Below are positions 9,990 to 17,709 of a DNA stretch of 64,000 bases, in pieces (within the stretch, counting starts at the first letter, position 1; every line of letters starts with the position of its first letter). The notes under the pieces were generated by a model. That model saw only the letters and a list, made by a program, of their open reading frames with translations. It had not been told where the DNA came from and searched no databases. The position numbers and the translations under genes are program-made. The stretch covers positions 1 to 64,000 of the forward strand of contig OY970234.1 of the NCBI GenBank assembly GCA_963714125.1, in the 5' to 3' direction. The stretch comes from CAWCAW01 sp963714125. GTDB lineage: Bacteria > Actinomycetota > Acidimicrobiia > Acidimicrobiales > UBA8190.

Positions 9990-10166
9990 CGTGGCTCCTT
10001 GCTCGATCGTTGCTGCTGCTTGTCGCTACCGTCGCCGCAGCCGTCGAGCAGGGCCGAGGGCCCCACCTTCAGATCTCATGCGTCGCCTCGTCGGGCGGCC
10101 CGAGGGCCCTTCGGCGCCACCAGGGCGCAACCGGAGTTCTACGGCAACGGCGAAAAAGAAATGGTA
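9990..10166 (-). promoter_or_regulatory. Candidate L10 leader upstream of rplJ
   Basis: The 177 bases between rplA and rplJ hold no gene and are rich in short GC inverted segments (for example GGGCCCTCGGGCC and GGGGCCCTCGGCCC on the transcribed strand). The rplJ leader in many bacteria binds the L10-L12 complex for autogenous control. I cannot confirm the conserved kink-turn by eye, so the call rests mainly on position. Confidence 0.35.
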
Positions 10167-10886
10167 CTACGCCGTGGAGGCGAGCTCCTCGTCGAGGTCG
10201 CGGGCCTGAGCCGGGTCCACCCGTACGCCGGGGCCCATGGTCGTCGACAGCGTGACGCCCCGGAGGTAGCGACCCTTGGAGGAGGCGGGCTTGGCCCGCA
10301 CCAGCTCCTCGATCACGGCATGGACGTTCTCGAGCAACTTCTCCTTGGTGAACGACACCTTGCCCACGCGCACGTGGACGTTGCCCACCTTGTCGGTCCG
10401 GTACTCGACCCGGCCCCCCTTAAACTCGGTGACCGCCTTCCCGACGTCGGTCGTCACCGTCCCGGTCTTCGGGTTGGGCATGAGGCCGCGGGGACCGAGC
10501 ACCCGGCCTAGCTTGCCCACCTGGCCCATCAAGTCCGGTGTGGCGATGGCCACGTCGAAGTCGAGGAAGCCACCTTCGACTTTGGCCACCAGGTCCTCGG
10601 CGCCTACCTCGTCGGCACCGGCCGCCCGAGCCTCGGCCGCCGGCTCGCCCTCGGCGAAGACGACCACACGTGCCGTGCGGCCCGTCCCGGCCGGCAGCGA
10701 CAGCGTGCCTCGCACGATCTGATCGGCCTTACGGGGGTCGACGCCCAGACGCACGGCCAGTTCCACGGTCTCATCGAAGGTTGCCGCGGCCATGTCCTTG
10801 GCCAGCTCGACCGCCTCGGCGGGACCGTAGAGGGTGTCGCGGTCGAAGCGCTCCAAAGCGGAACGGTATTTCTTGCCTCTGGGCAC
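10167..10886 (-). CDS. rplA: 50S ribosomal protein L1
   Basis: L1 stalk protein that binds 23S rRNA and often represses its own operon, 239 residues, normal length. The family signature region is clear: GKLGRVLGPRGLMPNPKTGT followed by VTTDVGKAVTEFKGGRVEYR. The start is GTG at 10886, giving MPRGKKYRSALERFDR. It lies 28 bases after rplK in the same operon. Confidence 0.97.
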   Translation of the reverse strand: MPRGKKYRSALERFDRDTLYGPAEAVELAKDMAAATFDETVELAVRLGVDPRKADQIVRGTLSLPAGTGRTARVVVFAEGEPAAEARAAGADEVGAEDLVAKVEGGFLDFDVAIATPDLMGQVGKLGRVLGPRGLMPNPKTGTVTTDVGKAVTEFKGGRVEYRTDKVGNVHVRVGKVSFTKEKLLENVHAVIEELVRAKPASSKGRYLRGVTLSTTMGPGVRVDPAQARDLDEELASTA

Positions 10887-10914
10887 GTGATTGTCCTCTC
10901 GGTCCGGGCGCCGC

Positions 10915-11346
10915 TTAGCTGGAGACGGCGATGCCCATGGAACGGGCCGTGCCCGCCACCTGGCGCTTGGCCGACTCGATGTCGGTGGTGTTGAGGTCGG
11001 GCAGCTTGGTCCGAGCGATCTCGGTGAGCTGCGCGTCGGAGATGCTCCCGGTCTGCTCCCGGCCTGCCGCGGCGGCGCCCTTGTCGACCCCGGCCGCCTG
11101 CCGGATCAGCACCGGCGTGGGCGTGGTCTTCAAAACGAAGGTGAAGGAGCGGTCCTCGTAGATGGTGATGTCCACGGGGATGATGGTCCCCCGCTGGTTC
11201 TCGGTCGCCGCGTTGTACTGCTTGCAGAACTCCATGGTCTGCACGCCATGGGGGCCGAGGGCCGTTCCCACTGGGGGAGCCGGCGTGGCTCCGCCCGCGG
11301 GGAGCTGGATCTTCACCACGGCGAGAATCTTCTTCTTGGGGGGCAT
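10915..11346 (-). CDS. rplK: 50S ribosomal protein L11
   Basis: L11 of the GTPase-associated centre, 143 residues. The N-terminal domain (KIQLPAGGATPAPPVGTALG, then PHGVQTMEFCKQYNAAT) and the RNA-binding C-terminal domain (SDAQLTEIARTKLPDLNT, then AKRQVAGTARSMGI) are both complete. The start is ATG 11346, 21 bases after the nusG stop. It belongs to the nusG-rplK-rplA block. Confidence 0.97.
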   Translation of the reverse strand: MPPKKKILAVVKIQLPAGGATPAPPVGTALGPHGVQTMEFCKQYNAATENQRGTIIPVDITIYEDRSFTFVLKTTPTPVLIRQAAGVDKGAAAAGREQTGSISDAQLTEIARTKLPDLNTTDIESAKRQVAGTARSMGIAVSS

Positions 11347-11367
11347 GGGTAGCGGTCCTCCTCGGAA

Positions 11368-12150
11368 CTAGAGCTTGGCGACCTGGCTGAACTCGAGCTC
11401 GACAGGCGTTTCCCGCCCGAAGATATTCACGAGCACCTTCAGCTTCAGCTGGTCTTCGTTGATCTCGTCGATCTGACCCGAGAAGTCGGCGAACGGGCCT
11501 TCTTTCACCCGCACCGTCTCGCCCAACTCGTACTCGAGACGCGGCCGGGTCTTCTTGGCGTGGTCAGCCCCGCCTTCGATCTTGACCTGCAGGATCCCCT
11601 CCACCTCGCGGCGAGACAGCGGGGTGGGCTTGGTACCCGGCCCCACGAACCCGGTGACTCCGGGGGTGTTGCGGATCACCGACCATGAGTCGTCGTCGAG
11701 GTCGCAGCGCGTCAGCAGGTAGCCGGGGAACACCTTCTTCTGGACGACGACCTTCTTGCCGCCCTTGAACTCGACCACGTCCTCCATGGGGATGACGACC
11801 TCGAAGATACGGTCCTCCATGTTCATGGACACGATGCGGCTCTCAAGGTTCGACTTCACCTTGTTCTCGTAGCCGGCGTAGGTATGCACCACGTACCAGC
11901 GCCCGGGGCGGTCGTACGGGCTCTCCACCACCAGGTCTTCGCCGTCGTCGTCATCCTCGATGACGCCGTCGCCGGTCCACCCCGGTAGGTCGACCTCGGG
12001 CTTCTCGCCCTCGTCGGTGGCAGTGCCCCCGTCGGAGGTGAGGTCAAGCACAACGTCGGCTTCTACCTCGGCTTCGAGCTCCGCCACGTCTTCGATGATC
12101 TCGGCCACTACTTCGGCCTCCTCGGCCTCCTGAGTCTGGAACTCGGTCAT
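11368..12150 (-). CDS. nusG: Transcription antitermination factor NusG with acidic N-terminal extension
   Basis: Couples RNA polymerase to ribosome or Rho. I start at ATG 12150, which overlaps the secE stop as ATGA; a longer upstream frame only reads through secE. The protein is 260 residues. The NGN domain begins near residue 83 (GRWYVVHTYAGYENKVKSNL) and the C-terminal KOW domain has GPFADFSGQIDEIN. The first 82 residues are strongly acidic (EAEEAEVVAEIIEDVAELEA and DDDDGED), an extension of a type seen in other actinobacterial NusG proteins. Confidence 0.95.
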   Translation of the reverse strand: MTEFQTQEAEEAEVVAEIIEDVAELEAEVEADVVLDLTSDGGTATDEGEKPEVDLPGWTGDGVIEDDDDGEDLVVESPYDRPGRWYVVHTYAGYENKVKSNLESRIVSMNMEDRIFEVVIPMEDVVEFKGGKKVVVQKKVFPGYLLTRCDLDDDSWSVIRNTPGVTGFVGPGTKPTPLSRREVEGILQVKIEGGADHAKKTRPRLEYELGETVRVKEGPFADFSGQIDEINEDQLKLKVLVNIFGRETPVELEFSQVAKL

Positions 12151-12464
12151 GTGCTGAACAGCTTGATGACGGCGTGCGAGAAGGCGTAGTTCAAAGCGAA
12201 GATCAACACGGCCAGAATCACCAGCACGATGAAGACGACCGTGGCCGAGTTGACCACCTCGGAACGAGTCGGCCACGCCACCTGGCGAAGCTCGGAGCGG
12301 ACGTCGCGGAAGAACTCCACGATGCGCGCCCGTCCGGAGACCTCATTGGCGGCCGGCGGCCGGGGCCGAGGTTGGCCGGCCGTGCGCTTGGCCGCGGACG
12401 CGGGAGAGCCGTCAGCCTCAAGCTGACCTTGGCGCTGCATCATGCGCTTCATCTCACGGTTCAC
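12147..12464 (-). CDS. secE: Preprotein translocase subunit SecE
   Basis: Essential small subunit of the SecYEG channel, 105 residues from GTG 12464. The C-terminal half is the conserved SecE core: FFRDVRSELRQVAWPTRSEV followed by one membrane helix (FIVLVILAVLIFALNYAF). The first 45 residues are basic and Pro/Ala rich, as in other actinobacteria. A longer frame to 12521 reads into tRNA-Trp and is rejected. The stop overlaps nusG by four bases. Confidence 0.93.
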   Translation of the reverse strand: MNREMKRMMQRQGQLEADGSPASAAKRTAGQPRPRPPAANEVSGRARIVEFFRDVRSELRQVAWPTRSEVVNSATVVFIVLVILAVLIFALNYAFSHAVIKLFST

Positions 12465-12494
12465 GGCTACGCACGCCTTTCGACGGACGGGTGG

Positions 12495-12567
12495 CAGGGC
12501 AGGAGGGACTCGAACCCCCAACCGCCGGTTTTGGAGACCGGTGCTCTACCAATTGAGCTACTGCCCT
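12495..12567 (-). tRNA. trpT: tRNA-Trp (anticodon CCA)
   Basis: A 73-base cloverleaf: acceptor AGGGCAG pairs with CTGCCCT, D arm GCTC..GAGC, anticodon loop CTCCAAA within stem ACCGG/CCGGC, T arm with GGTTCGAGTCC. CCA in the loop reads the UGG codon. It lies just upstream of secE, the usual actinobacterial position. No CCA tail is encoded. Confidence 0.95.
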
Positions 12568-12682
12568 CCGGCGGCCAGGGCAACGGTGACAGACCCGCTG
12601 GCCTCCGCGGGACGAGTACTAAGGCTACCACCCACTACCGGGCCGACGCCGGGCGTCAGCACCTGGGCCGATGCCTGGTTGG

Positions 12683-12847
12683 TCAGCGGGTCTCCTTGTG
12701 GACCGTGTGCTTGCGGTCCCAGCGGCAGAACTTGGTGAGCTCGATGCGCTCGCGGTCGTTCTGCTTGTTCTTGGTGGTGATGTAGTTCCGCCGCTTGCAG
12801 ACCTCACAAGCCAGGGTCACCTGCACTCGCTTCTCGTTCTTGGCCAT
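12683..12847 (-). CDS. rpmG: 50S ribosomal protein L33
   Basis: L33, 54 residues from ATG 12847 (MAKNEKRVQVTLACEVCKRR). It has two CxxC-like pairs' first member intact (CEVC), while the second is reduced to FCRWD, so only part of a zinc ribbon remains. An AAGGAG ribosome site is seven bases upstream. The longer upstream frame runs through tRNA genes and is discarded. It sits between tRNA-Met and tRNA-Trp, as in many actinobacteria. Confidence 0.95.
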   Translation of the reverse strand: MAKNEKRVQVTLACEVCKRRNYITTKNKQNDRERIELTKFCRWDRKHTVHKETR

Positions 12848-12898
12848 CGTCGTGCTCCTTCTCAAAGGTCCCCGTAAGGACCCCATACCCCTGGGTGG

Positions 12899-12972
12899 TA
12901 GCGGCGGCGGGACTCGAACCCGCGACCCCACGATTATGAGCCGTGTGCTCTGACCGACTGAGCTACGCCGCC
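12899..12972 (-). tRNA. metT: tRNA-Met (anticodon CAT)
   Basis: Acceptor GGCGGCG pairs with CGCCGCT (first pair G-U), D arm GCTCAGTCGGTCAGAGC, anticodon loop CTCATAA, T loop TTCGAGT. The paired first base suggests elongator rather than initiator Met. An ile-lysidine CAT tRNA cannot be fully excluded. CCA follows the discriminator at 12896-12898. Confidence 0.92.
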
Positions 12973-12978
12973 CGGGCG

Positions 12979-13051
12979 AGCCCCCTGTCGGAATCGAACC
13001 GACGACACCAGCCTTACCATGGCTGTGCTCTGCCGACTGAGCTAAGGGGGC
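12979..13051 (-). tRNA. thrT: tRNA-Thr (anticodon GGT)
   Basis: Acceptor GCCCCCT pairs with AGGGGGC. The anticodon stem CAGCC/GGCTG holds loop ATGGTAA, anticodon GGT, reading ACC/ACU. The T arm is GTCGG TTCGATT CCGAC. It lies six bases upstream of tRNA-Met and is probably cotranscribed with it. Confidence 0.94.
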
Positions 13052-13093
13052 GGGCACTGCCACCCGCGCCGAACGAGCATAGTCGGCAGACAA

Positions 13094-13121
13094 TTGGGCC
13101 TGGCGAGACCACCGCTACCAT
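13094..13121 (+). promoter_or_regulatory. Candidate promoter for the GNAT gene (leaderless)
   Basis: TTGGGC at 13094-13099 and TACCAT at 13116-13121 are separated by 16 bases. The -10 hexamer ends seven bases before the GTG at 13129, so transcription would begin at or next to the start codon. No ribosome site is visible. Confidence 0.55.
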
Positions 13122-13128
13122 CTCGCCG

Positions 13129-13614
13129 GTGGAGATCCGCCTGGCCCGCACCGAGGACGCCGAGGCCATCCGGGCCATCTACAACGTCGAGATTACCGAG
13201 TCCACCGTCACCTTCGACTTGGAGCCTCGCACCGTGGCCGAGCAGCGGGCGTGGGTGGAGCACCACCAAGGCGCGCATCCGGCCCTGGTGGCGGTGGAGG
13301 ACGGCATCGTGGCCGGCTTCGGGTCGCTGTCGCCGTTTCGTGACCGCCCCGCCTATGCCACCACCGTGGAGGATTCCGTCTACGTGGGGGGCGCGTGGCG
13401 CCGACGGGGGGTGGGCCGGCTCATGCTGGCCGAGCTCGTGAGCTTGGCCTCGACCCAGGGCTTCCACACCGTCATCGCCCGCTGCTCTGGGGACAACGAC
13501 CCTTCCATCGCCTTGCACCAGGCCTTCGGCTTCACCGTGGTGGGAGTCGAACGCGAGGTGGGACGCAAGTTCGGCCGTTGGATCGACGTGGCCGTCTTGC
13601 AGCTCATGCTCTAG
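13129..13614 (+). CDS. GNAT family N-acetyltransferase (phosphinothricin acetyltransferase-like)
   Basis: 161-residue acetyl-CoA-dependent acyltransferase. The N-terminus EIRLARTEDAEAIRAIYNVE resembles Pat/MnaT-type phosphinothricin or methionine sulfoximine acetyltransferases. The acetyl-CoA loop is SVYVGGAWRRRGVGRLMLAE (Q/RxxGxG/A type), and the tail GFTVVGVEREVGRKFGRWID fits the same subfamily. The substrate is not determinable. The start is GTG 13129, favoured by the promoter position. Its TAG stop overlaps the stop of the convergent gene: both use the same CTAG. Confidence 0.85.
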   Translation: MEIRLARTEDAEAIRAIYNVEITESTVTFDLEPRTVAEQRAWVEHHQGAHPALVAVEDGIVAGFGSLSPFRDRPAYATTVEDSVYVGGAWRRRGVGRLMLAELVSLASTQGFHTVIARCSGDNDPSIALHQAFGFTVVGVEREVGRKFGRWIDVAVLQLML

Positions 13615-15305
13615 GCGTTAGCCAGATCCAACTCGGGCGGCGAGCCCTCTTCGACGTCGGGCCCGCGTCGGCGCCGGTACCACCGGGGCAGGAGCTGCTC
13701 GCGGTCCATAGGCGTCAGGGGCACCGTCAGGATGGCCAGGCAGGCCAGCAGCGCCACCGCCACCGTCAGCGGGTTGGCGCTGACCAGCTCCCCTACCAGC
13801 TGGCGGCCACCGGGGAGCCCGATGAACGCCGAGGCGATGGACACGCCGATGATGAGCGAGCGGATCCGGCCCGTCGCCACCGGGGCCAGCAGGATCAGTC
13901 CCCACGACAAGTACCAGGGCTGGACCACCGGTCCGAGCGCCACTACCAGGAGCAGGGTCACCCCCATGGCCCACAGGGCCCCGACCTTTTCGGATCGCAG
14001 CAGCAGCCAGATCCCCACCCCGCACGCCGTGGCCAACCCGGCCAGACGGGTGATCGACAACATGGTGTGCAGGGGCACCCCGATGCCGACGAGGTGGGCG
14101 ATCTGCGTGAGCAGGATGCCCGCCCCGGTAGCGGGCGCCACCCAGGACCGCACCGTTCCCGGCGTGGCCAGGTTCAAGACCCAGCTCCACCCGAGCCCGG
14201 TCACGATGGACAGTCCTCCCATGACGGCGACCGAGATGAGCCCGGCTGTCACCAGCGGCCGCACGCGCGATCTTCGGGGGATGCCCGCACCCATCCACTC
14301 CCAGCCGATGTAGATGATGCCGATGGCGGCGGGCACCTTCACCGCCGCCGCTAACGAGCACAACAAGATGCCGATAGCCGGTCTCCCTCGGCGGGCGACG
14401 GTAATTCCCGCCACCAGAAGACCGAGCATCAAGGCGTCGTTGTGGGCGCCGCCCACCAAATGCAGGATCGTGACCGGGTTGAGTACGGCCAGGCTGAACA
14501 CGTAGGAGGGGCTGCGCCCCATGCTGCGAGCCAGTTCCGGGAGACACACCGCCATCAGGGCGACACCGGCCACCGCCAGCAGCCGCAGGAGGACGACGTT
14601 GATCAGTTCGTGGTGCAGGGACAGGCTGGTGAGCGCCCCGTCGAGCCACATGAACAGCGGGCCATAGGGCGCCGGGGTGTTCTTCCACAAAGGATCGACG
14701 AACGCCACCGATGGCGCGCCGGCGCCAAGCACACTGGGTCCGTACTGATACGGGCTGATGTGGTGGCTCATCATCTCGCCCTGCGCCACGTACGAGTAGA
14801 CGTCGCGACTGAAAAGCGGCGGTGCGATGAGGAGGGGAACGATCCACAGCCCCCCGATCATCATGAGCTTGCGCACGGGGATCTCGGGCAGCTGCGAGGT
14901 GGTGCGGATGATCCCGTACCACGAGCGCATGAGCAGGACGAGCCCGCCGTAGACGGCCACCAGACCGAAGAAGAGGTCGTGGCTCGAGGCGGTGACTCCC
15001 GTGGCGGGCACGCCGAAAAACCACGCCCCCGCTTGCTTCAAGACGAATGGCGAGCGCTGTTGCGAGACGCCGGCGGTGATGGCCACGATGGCCACGAAAC
15101 CCAAAATGGCGGGACGCAGCAGCAGCCGAGAGCCGTCGTCAGTGACCGATCCCGGTTGGATGTCGGGGCCCACCAAGGCGGAGAAAGGCCAACGCGACCG
15201 CACCGCCTCGTCCCACGCCCCTAGGCGATCAAGGACACGCGTCAGCGCGGGCAGGCCTGCCAAGCCGGCGCGCCTCCGAGCGGCGATCGTGTCCCTCACT
15301 CCCAT
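13611..15305 (-). CDS. Polyprenol-phosphomannose-dependent alpha-1,6-mannosyltransferase (MptB-like)
   Basis: 564-residue integral membrane glycosyltransferase with about twelve hydrophobic helices. The motif FSRDVYSYVAQG, followed by YGPLFMWLDG, is typical of the MptA/MptB family, whose GT-C catalytic Asp is in the RDVYSY loop. Mycobacterial members build the mannan core of lipomannan/lipoarabinomannan from lipid-linked mannose on the outer face of the membrane. Which polymer is made here is unknown. The start is ATG 15305 after GAGGGCCGAGGC. It is monocistronic. Confidence 0.85.
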   Translation of the reverse strand: MGVRDTIAARRRAGLAGLPALTRVLDRLGAWDEAVRSRWPFSALVGPDIQPGSVTDDGSRLLLRPAILGFVAIVAITAGVSQQRSPFVLKQAGAWFFGVPATGVTASSHDLFFGLVAVYGGLVLLMRSWYGIIRTTSQLPEIPVRKLMMIGGLWIVPLLIAPPLFSRDVYSYVAQGEMMSHHISPYQYGPSVLGAGAPSVAFVDPLWKNTPAPYGPLFMWLDGALTSLSLHHELINVVLLRLLAVAGVALMAVCLPELARSMGRSPSYVFSLAVLNPVTILHLVGGAHNDALMLGLLVAGITVARRGRPAIGILLCSLAAAVKVPAAIGIIYIGWEWMGAGIPRRSRVRPLVTAGLISVAVMGGLSIVTGLGWSWVLNLATPGTVRSWVAPATGAGILLTQIAHLVGIGVPLHTMLSITRLAGLATACGVGIWLLLRSEKVGALWAMGVTLLLVVALGPVVQPWYLSWGLILLAPVATGRIRSLIIGVSIASAFIGLPGGRQLVGELVSANPLTVAVALLACLAILTVPLTPMDREQLLPRWYRRRRGPDVEEGSPPELDLANA

Positions 15306-15406
15306 TGCCTCGGCCCTCGTACAGGGTCATGGGGCCACCCGAATTGCCCGGCCAGCGGCCCCTGACCGAATGAACCGTGTCACGCGTCGGACACGTTCGT
15401 AACGGC

Positions 15407-15434
15407 ATTGTAACGAAAGTTGGGCCACCGGCAA
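15407..15434 (-). promoter_or_regulatory. Candidate promoter for the MptB-like gene
   Basis: On the minus strand TTGCCG (15429-15434) and TACAAT (15407-15412) are separated by 16 bases, a good sigma-70-type match. It would give a leader of about 95 bases, so this gene is not of the leaderless class common elsewhere in the window. Confidence 0.5.
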
Positions 15435-15541
15435 GTGCACCCGGCGGAACCCATGGGCGGTCCGCCTGACGCCCCCAGGAGCCCCTCGACACCCGCCCGG
15501 GCGCGCCGGTTACGGCGCACGCGCCGGCGACGGCGTAGTGG

Positions 15542-15622
15542 TGGGCCGGGAAGGATTCGAACCTTCGTAGGTCACCCGGCAGGTTTACAGCCTGCTCCCT
15601 TTGGCCACTCGGGCACCGACCC
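15542..15622 (-). tRNA. tyrT: tRNA-Tyr (anticodon GTA)
   Basis: 81 bases with a long variable arm, as expected for bacterial Tyr. Acceptor GGGTCGG pairs with CCGGCCC (one U-G), anticodon stem GCAGG/CCTGC with loop CTGTAAA, variable arm GGGTGACCTAC, T arm GAAGG TTCGAAT CCTTC. CCA is encoded at 15539-15541. Confidence 0.94.
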
Positions 15623-15710
15623 CGAGGTGTGACGATAGTCCGGCCTCCGGGACGCCTCGATCTCTTCGGCCATCGGATGCGCGGCGCGCCCGGGCGGTAT
15701 CGTGTCGGCC

Positions 15711-16199
15711 ATGCCCACCTTCGACGTCGTCTCAGAAGTGGACATGCAAGAAGTCCGCAACGCCGTCGACCAAGCCAACCGCGAGGCGACCACGCGTTTC
15801 GACTTCAAGGGCACAGACTCTGAAATCGAGATCGGCGAGAAGGACCTGACCCTGCGGTCGTCCACCGAGGACCGCCTGCGCGCCTTGCTGCAGGTGCTCG
15901 AAGAGAAGATGGTGCGTCGTCAGGTCTCGCTCAAGGCCTTCGACAACGGCAAGATCGAAGAAGCCGCCAAGAACACCGTCCGCCAACGCATCGCCATCAA
16001 CGCGGGCATCTCCTCCGATCACGCCAAGAAGATCAACAAGGCCATCAAGGACATGAACCTCAAAGGCGTGTCGTCACAGACCCAAGGCGATCAGCTGCGG
16101 GTGTCGGGCAAAAAACGTGATGACCTGCAAAACGTGATTCAAGCTTTGAAGGAAGCCGACTTCGGCATCCCGCTGCAGTTCACGAACTTTCGGGACTAG
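15711..16199 (+). CDS. yajQ: YajQ family nucleotide-binding protein
   Basis: 162 residues, normal for the family; homologues bind cyclic di-GMP or nucleotides and act as regulators. Start MPTFDVVSEVDMQEVRNAVDQ at ATG 15711. The repeated domain pair is visible (TRFDFKGTDSEIEI and the later GVSSQTQGDQLRVSGKKRDD), ending FGIPLQFTNFRD. An upstream GTG at 15702 is possible, but TATCGT at 15698-15703 lies seven bases before the ATG, which points to a leaderless ATG start. The last 20 bases overlap the convergent GtrA gene. Confidence 0.93.
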   Translation: MPTFDVVSEVDMQEVRNAVDQANREATTRFDFKGTDSEIEIGEKDLTLRSSTEDRLRALLQVLEEKMVRRQVSLKAFDNGKIEEAAKNTVRQRIAINAGISSDHAKKINKAIKDMNLKGVSSQTQGDQLRVSGKKRDDLQNVIQALKEADFGIPLQFTNFRD

Positions 16200-16686
16200 C
16201 CGCCTTCAGCGCGATCTCTGCCTCCGCTTCGGGGGTGACGTGGAACAGCCGGTTGAAGACGATGAACTTCACCACCCACAGCACGCTGAAAGCGATCACG
16301 TTGGCGCTCAGCAGGATCACTGAGTTCACGAAGTGGCCGAAATGGTGCGAGAGGCTGACATGTCGGGCTTCGGCGCCGGCCGCCACTCCCAACAGGATGC
16401 CGATCACTGAGGCGACCCAGAAGGGCAACACCTCCCGGGTCATGTGCGACTTGCCCGACTTCCCCCACGCCCAGTTCCGATTGAGGTAGTACGAGGGCAA
16501 CACGCCGCTGAGGTTTCCCACCAGCGTGCTCGGCACCTGGGTCCACACCTTGAACACGCCGTAGAGAAGGATGACGACGGTAAAGGAAATCACCGTCGAG
16601 ATGATGGAGACCATGGTGTAGCGGAACATCCGCTTCCCACTGGGGGTGTGGTACATAGCCCACAGCCGCTCGACGAATTCGCGCAT
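16180..16686 (-). CDS. GtrA-like membrane protein
   Basis: 168 residues with four predicted membrane helices (about residues 20-42, 55-70, 90-107, 122-150). FRYTMVSIISTVISFTVVIL and NRNWAWGKSGKSH fit the GtrA/DPMS-associated family, whose members assist flipping of polyprenol-linked sugars. TAGATT at 16693-16698 ends six bases before ATG 16686, suggesting a leaderless transcript. It overlaps yajQ at the 3' end. The MptB-like gene nearby uses lipid-linked sugar, so a shared envelope role is plausible. Confidence 0.85.
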   Translation of the reverse strand: MREFVERLWAMYHTPSGKRMFRYTMVSIISTVISFTVVILLYGVFKVWTQVPSTLVGNLSGVLPSYYLNRNWAWGKSGKSHMTREVLPFWVASVIGILLGVAAGAEARHVSLSHHFGHFVNSVILLSANVIAFSVLWVVKFIVFNRLFHVTPEAEAEIALKAASPESS

Positions 16687-16833
16687 CGGTCCAATCTACC
16701 CGCGCCATTGTGCGTCGGCCCAGGCCCCCGATGTTTTCGGAGCGTCATGGCCTCTTCGGGCACCGCACCGGTGTCAACGCCCGAACCGATCCGAAGGCGC
16801 CACGGCGCGTCGGCGCCCTGCGAAGATGGGGGC

Positions 16834-17694
16834 GTGAGCGAAGCCCTCGATTTCCTCGTCAAGCTCCTCGACATCGAGCCCATCGAGGTGAACATCTTCC
16901 GCGGCGTCAGCCCCGATGAGAACCGCCAGCGGGTCTTCGGCGGTCAGGTGGCCGCCCAGGCGCTGATGGCGGCCGGACGGACGGTGGAACGGGGCCACGT
17001 CCACTCGTTGCACTCGTACTTCCTCCGGCCCGGCGACCCCAACGTGCCCATCCTCTATGAGGTGGACCGCATCCGCGACGGCCGATCATTCACGACGCGC
17101 CGGGTGGTGGCCATCCAACACGGCCAAGCCATCTTCAATCTGGCGGCATCGTTCCATGTAGACGAGGAGGGCGCCCTGGTCCACCAGGTGCCCATGCCGG
17201 CGGTGCCGTCGCCGGACACGCTGCCGACGCTCGGAGACCGCCTCGAGCCCTATCGCGAGCAACTCACAGACTGGTTCGCCCGCCCCCATCCCATCGACCA
17301 GCGCCACATTGGGGATCTGCCCTGGCTCGTCCACGACAACCTCGAACCCGTGCAGCGGCTGTGGATACGCGCCGACGGGACACTCGGAGACGACCCCTTG
17401 CTGCACGCCTGCATTGCTGCCTACGCGTCGGACATGTCGTTGTTCGACACCATGCTCGCCCCCCATGACATCGGCTGGAACGACGCCGAGTTCATGGGGG
17501 CCAGCCTGGATCACTGCATGTGGTTCCACCGGCCCTTCCGGGCCGACGAGTGGCTGCTCTATGACATGGACAGCCCGAGCGCCTACGGCGCGCGGGGGCT
17601 GGCTCGAGGCTTCTTGTTCACCCAGAGCGGCACCCTGGTGGTGTCGATGGTGCAGGAGGGATTGATGCGCCTCGTGCCCAAGGCGCCGGCCTGA
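16834..17694 (+). CDS. tesB: Acyl-CoA thioesterase II
   Basis: 286 residues, the standard TesB double-hotdog length; hydrolyses fatty acyl-CoA to free acid and CoA. GVSPDENRQRVFGGQVAAQA and the HSLHSYFLRPGDP motif are typical, and the second domain has the conserved SLDHCMWFHRPF and WLLYDMDSPSAYGARGLARG. I start at GTG 16834 (MSEALDFLVKLLDIEPIEVN). Upstream frame extension reads the GtrA region in antisense. It converges with gltA, 15 bases apart. Confidence 0.93.
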   Translation: MSEALDFLVKLLDIEPIEVNIFRGVSPDENRQRVFGGQVAAQALMAAGRTVERGHVHSLHSYFLRPGDPNVPILYEVDRIRDGRSFTTRRVVAIQHGQAIFNLAASFHVDEEGALVHQVPMPAVPSPDTLPTLGDRLEPYREQLTDWFARPHPIDQRHIGDLPWLVHDNLEPVQRLWIRADGTLGDDPLLHACIAAYASDMSLFDTMLAPHDIGWNDAEFMGASLDHCMWFHRPFRADEWLLYDMDSPSAYGARGLARGFLFTQSGTLVVSMVQEGLMRLVPKAPA

Positions 17695-17709
17695 CGCGGC
17701 GGCGTCGGA

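Noticed and set aside
12465..12521. Longer SecE start at 12521 (MGVRVPPALPP...)
   Set aside because: The added residues are a translation of the 3' end of tRNA-Trp, a common annotation artefact.
12848..13093. Longer rpmG frame beginning at 13093
   Set aside because: It reads through tRNA-Thr and tRNA-Met; L33 starts at ATG 12847 after a clear ribosome site.
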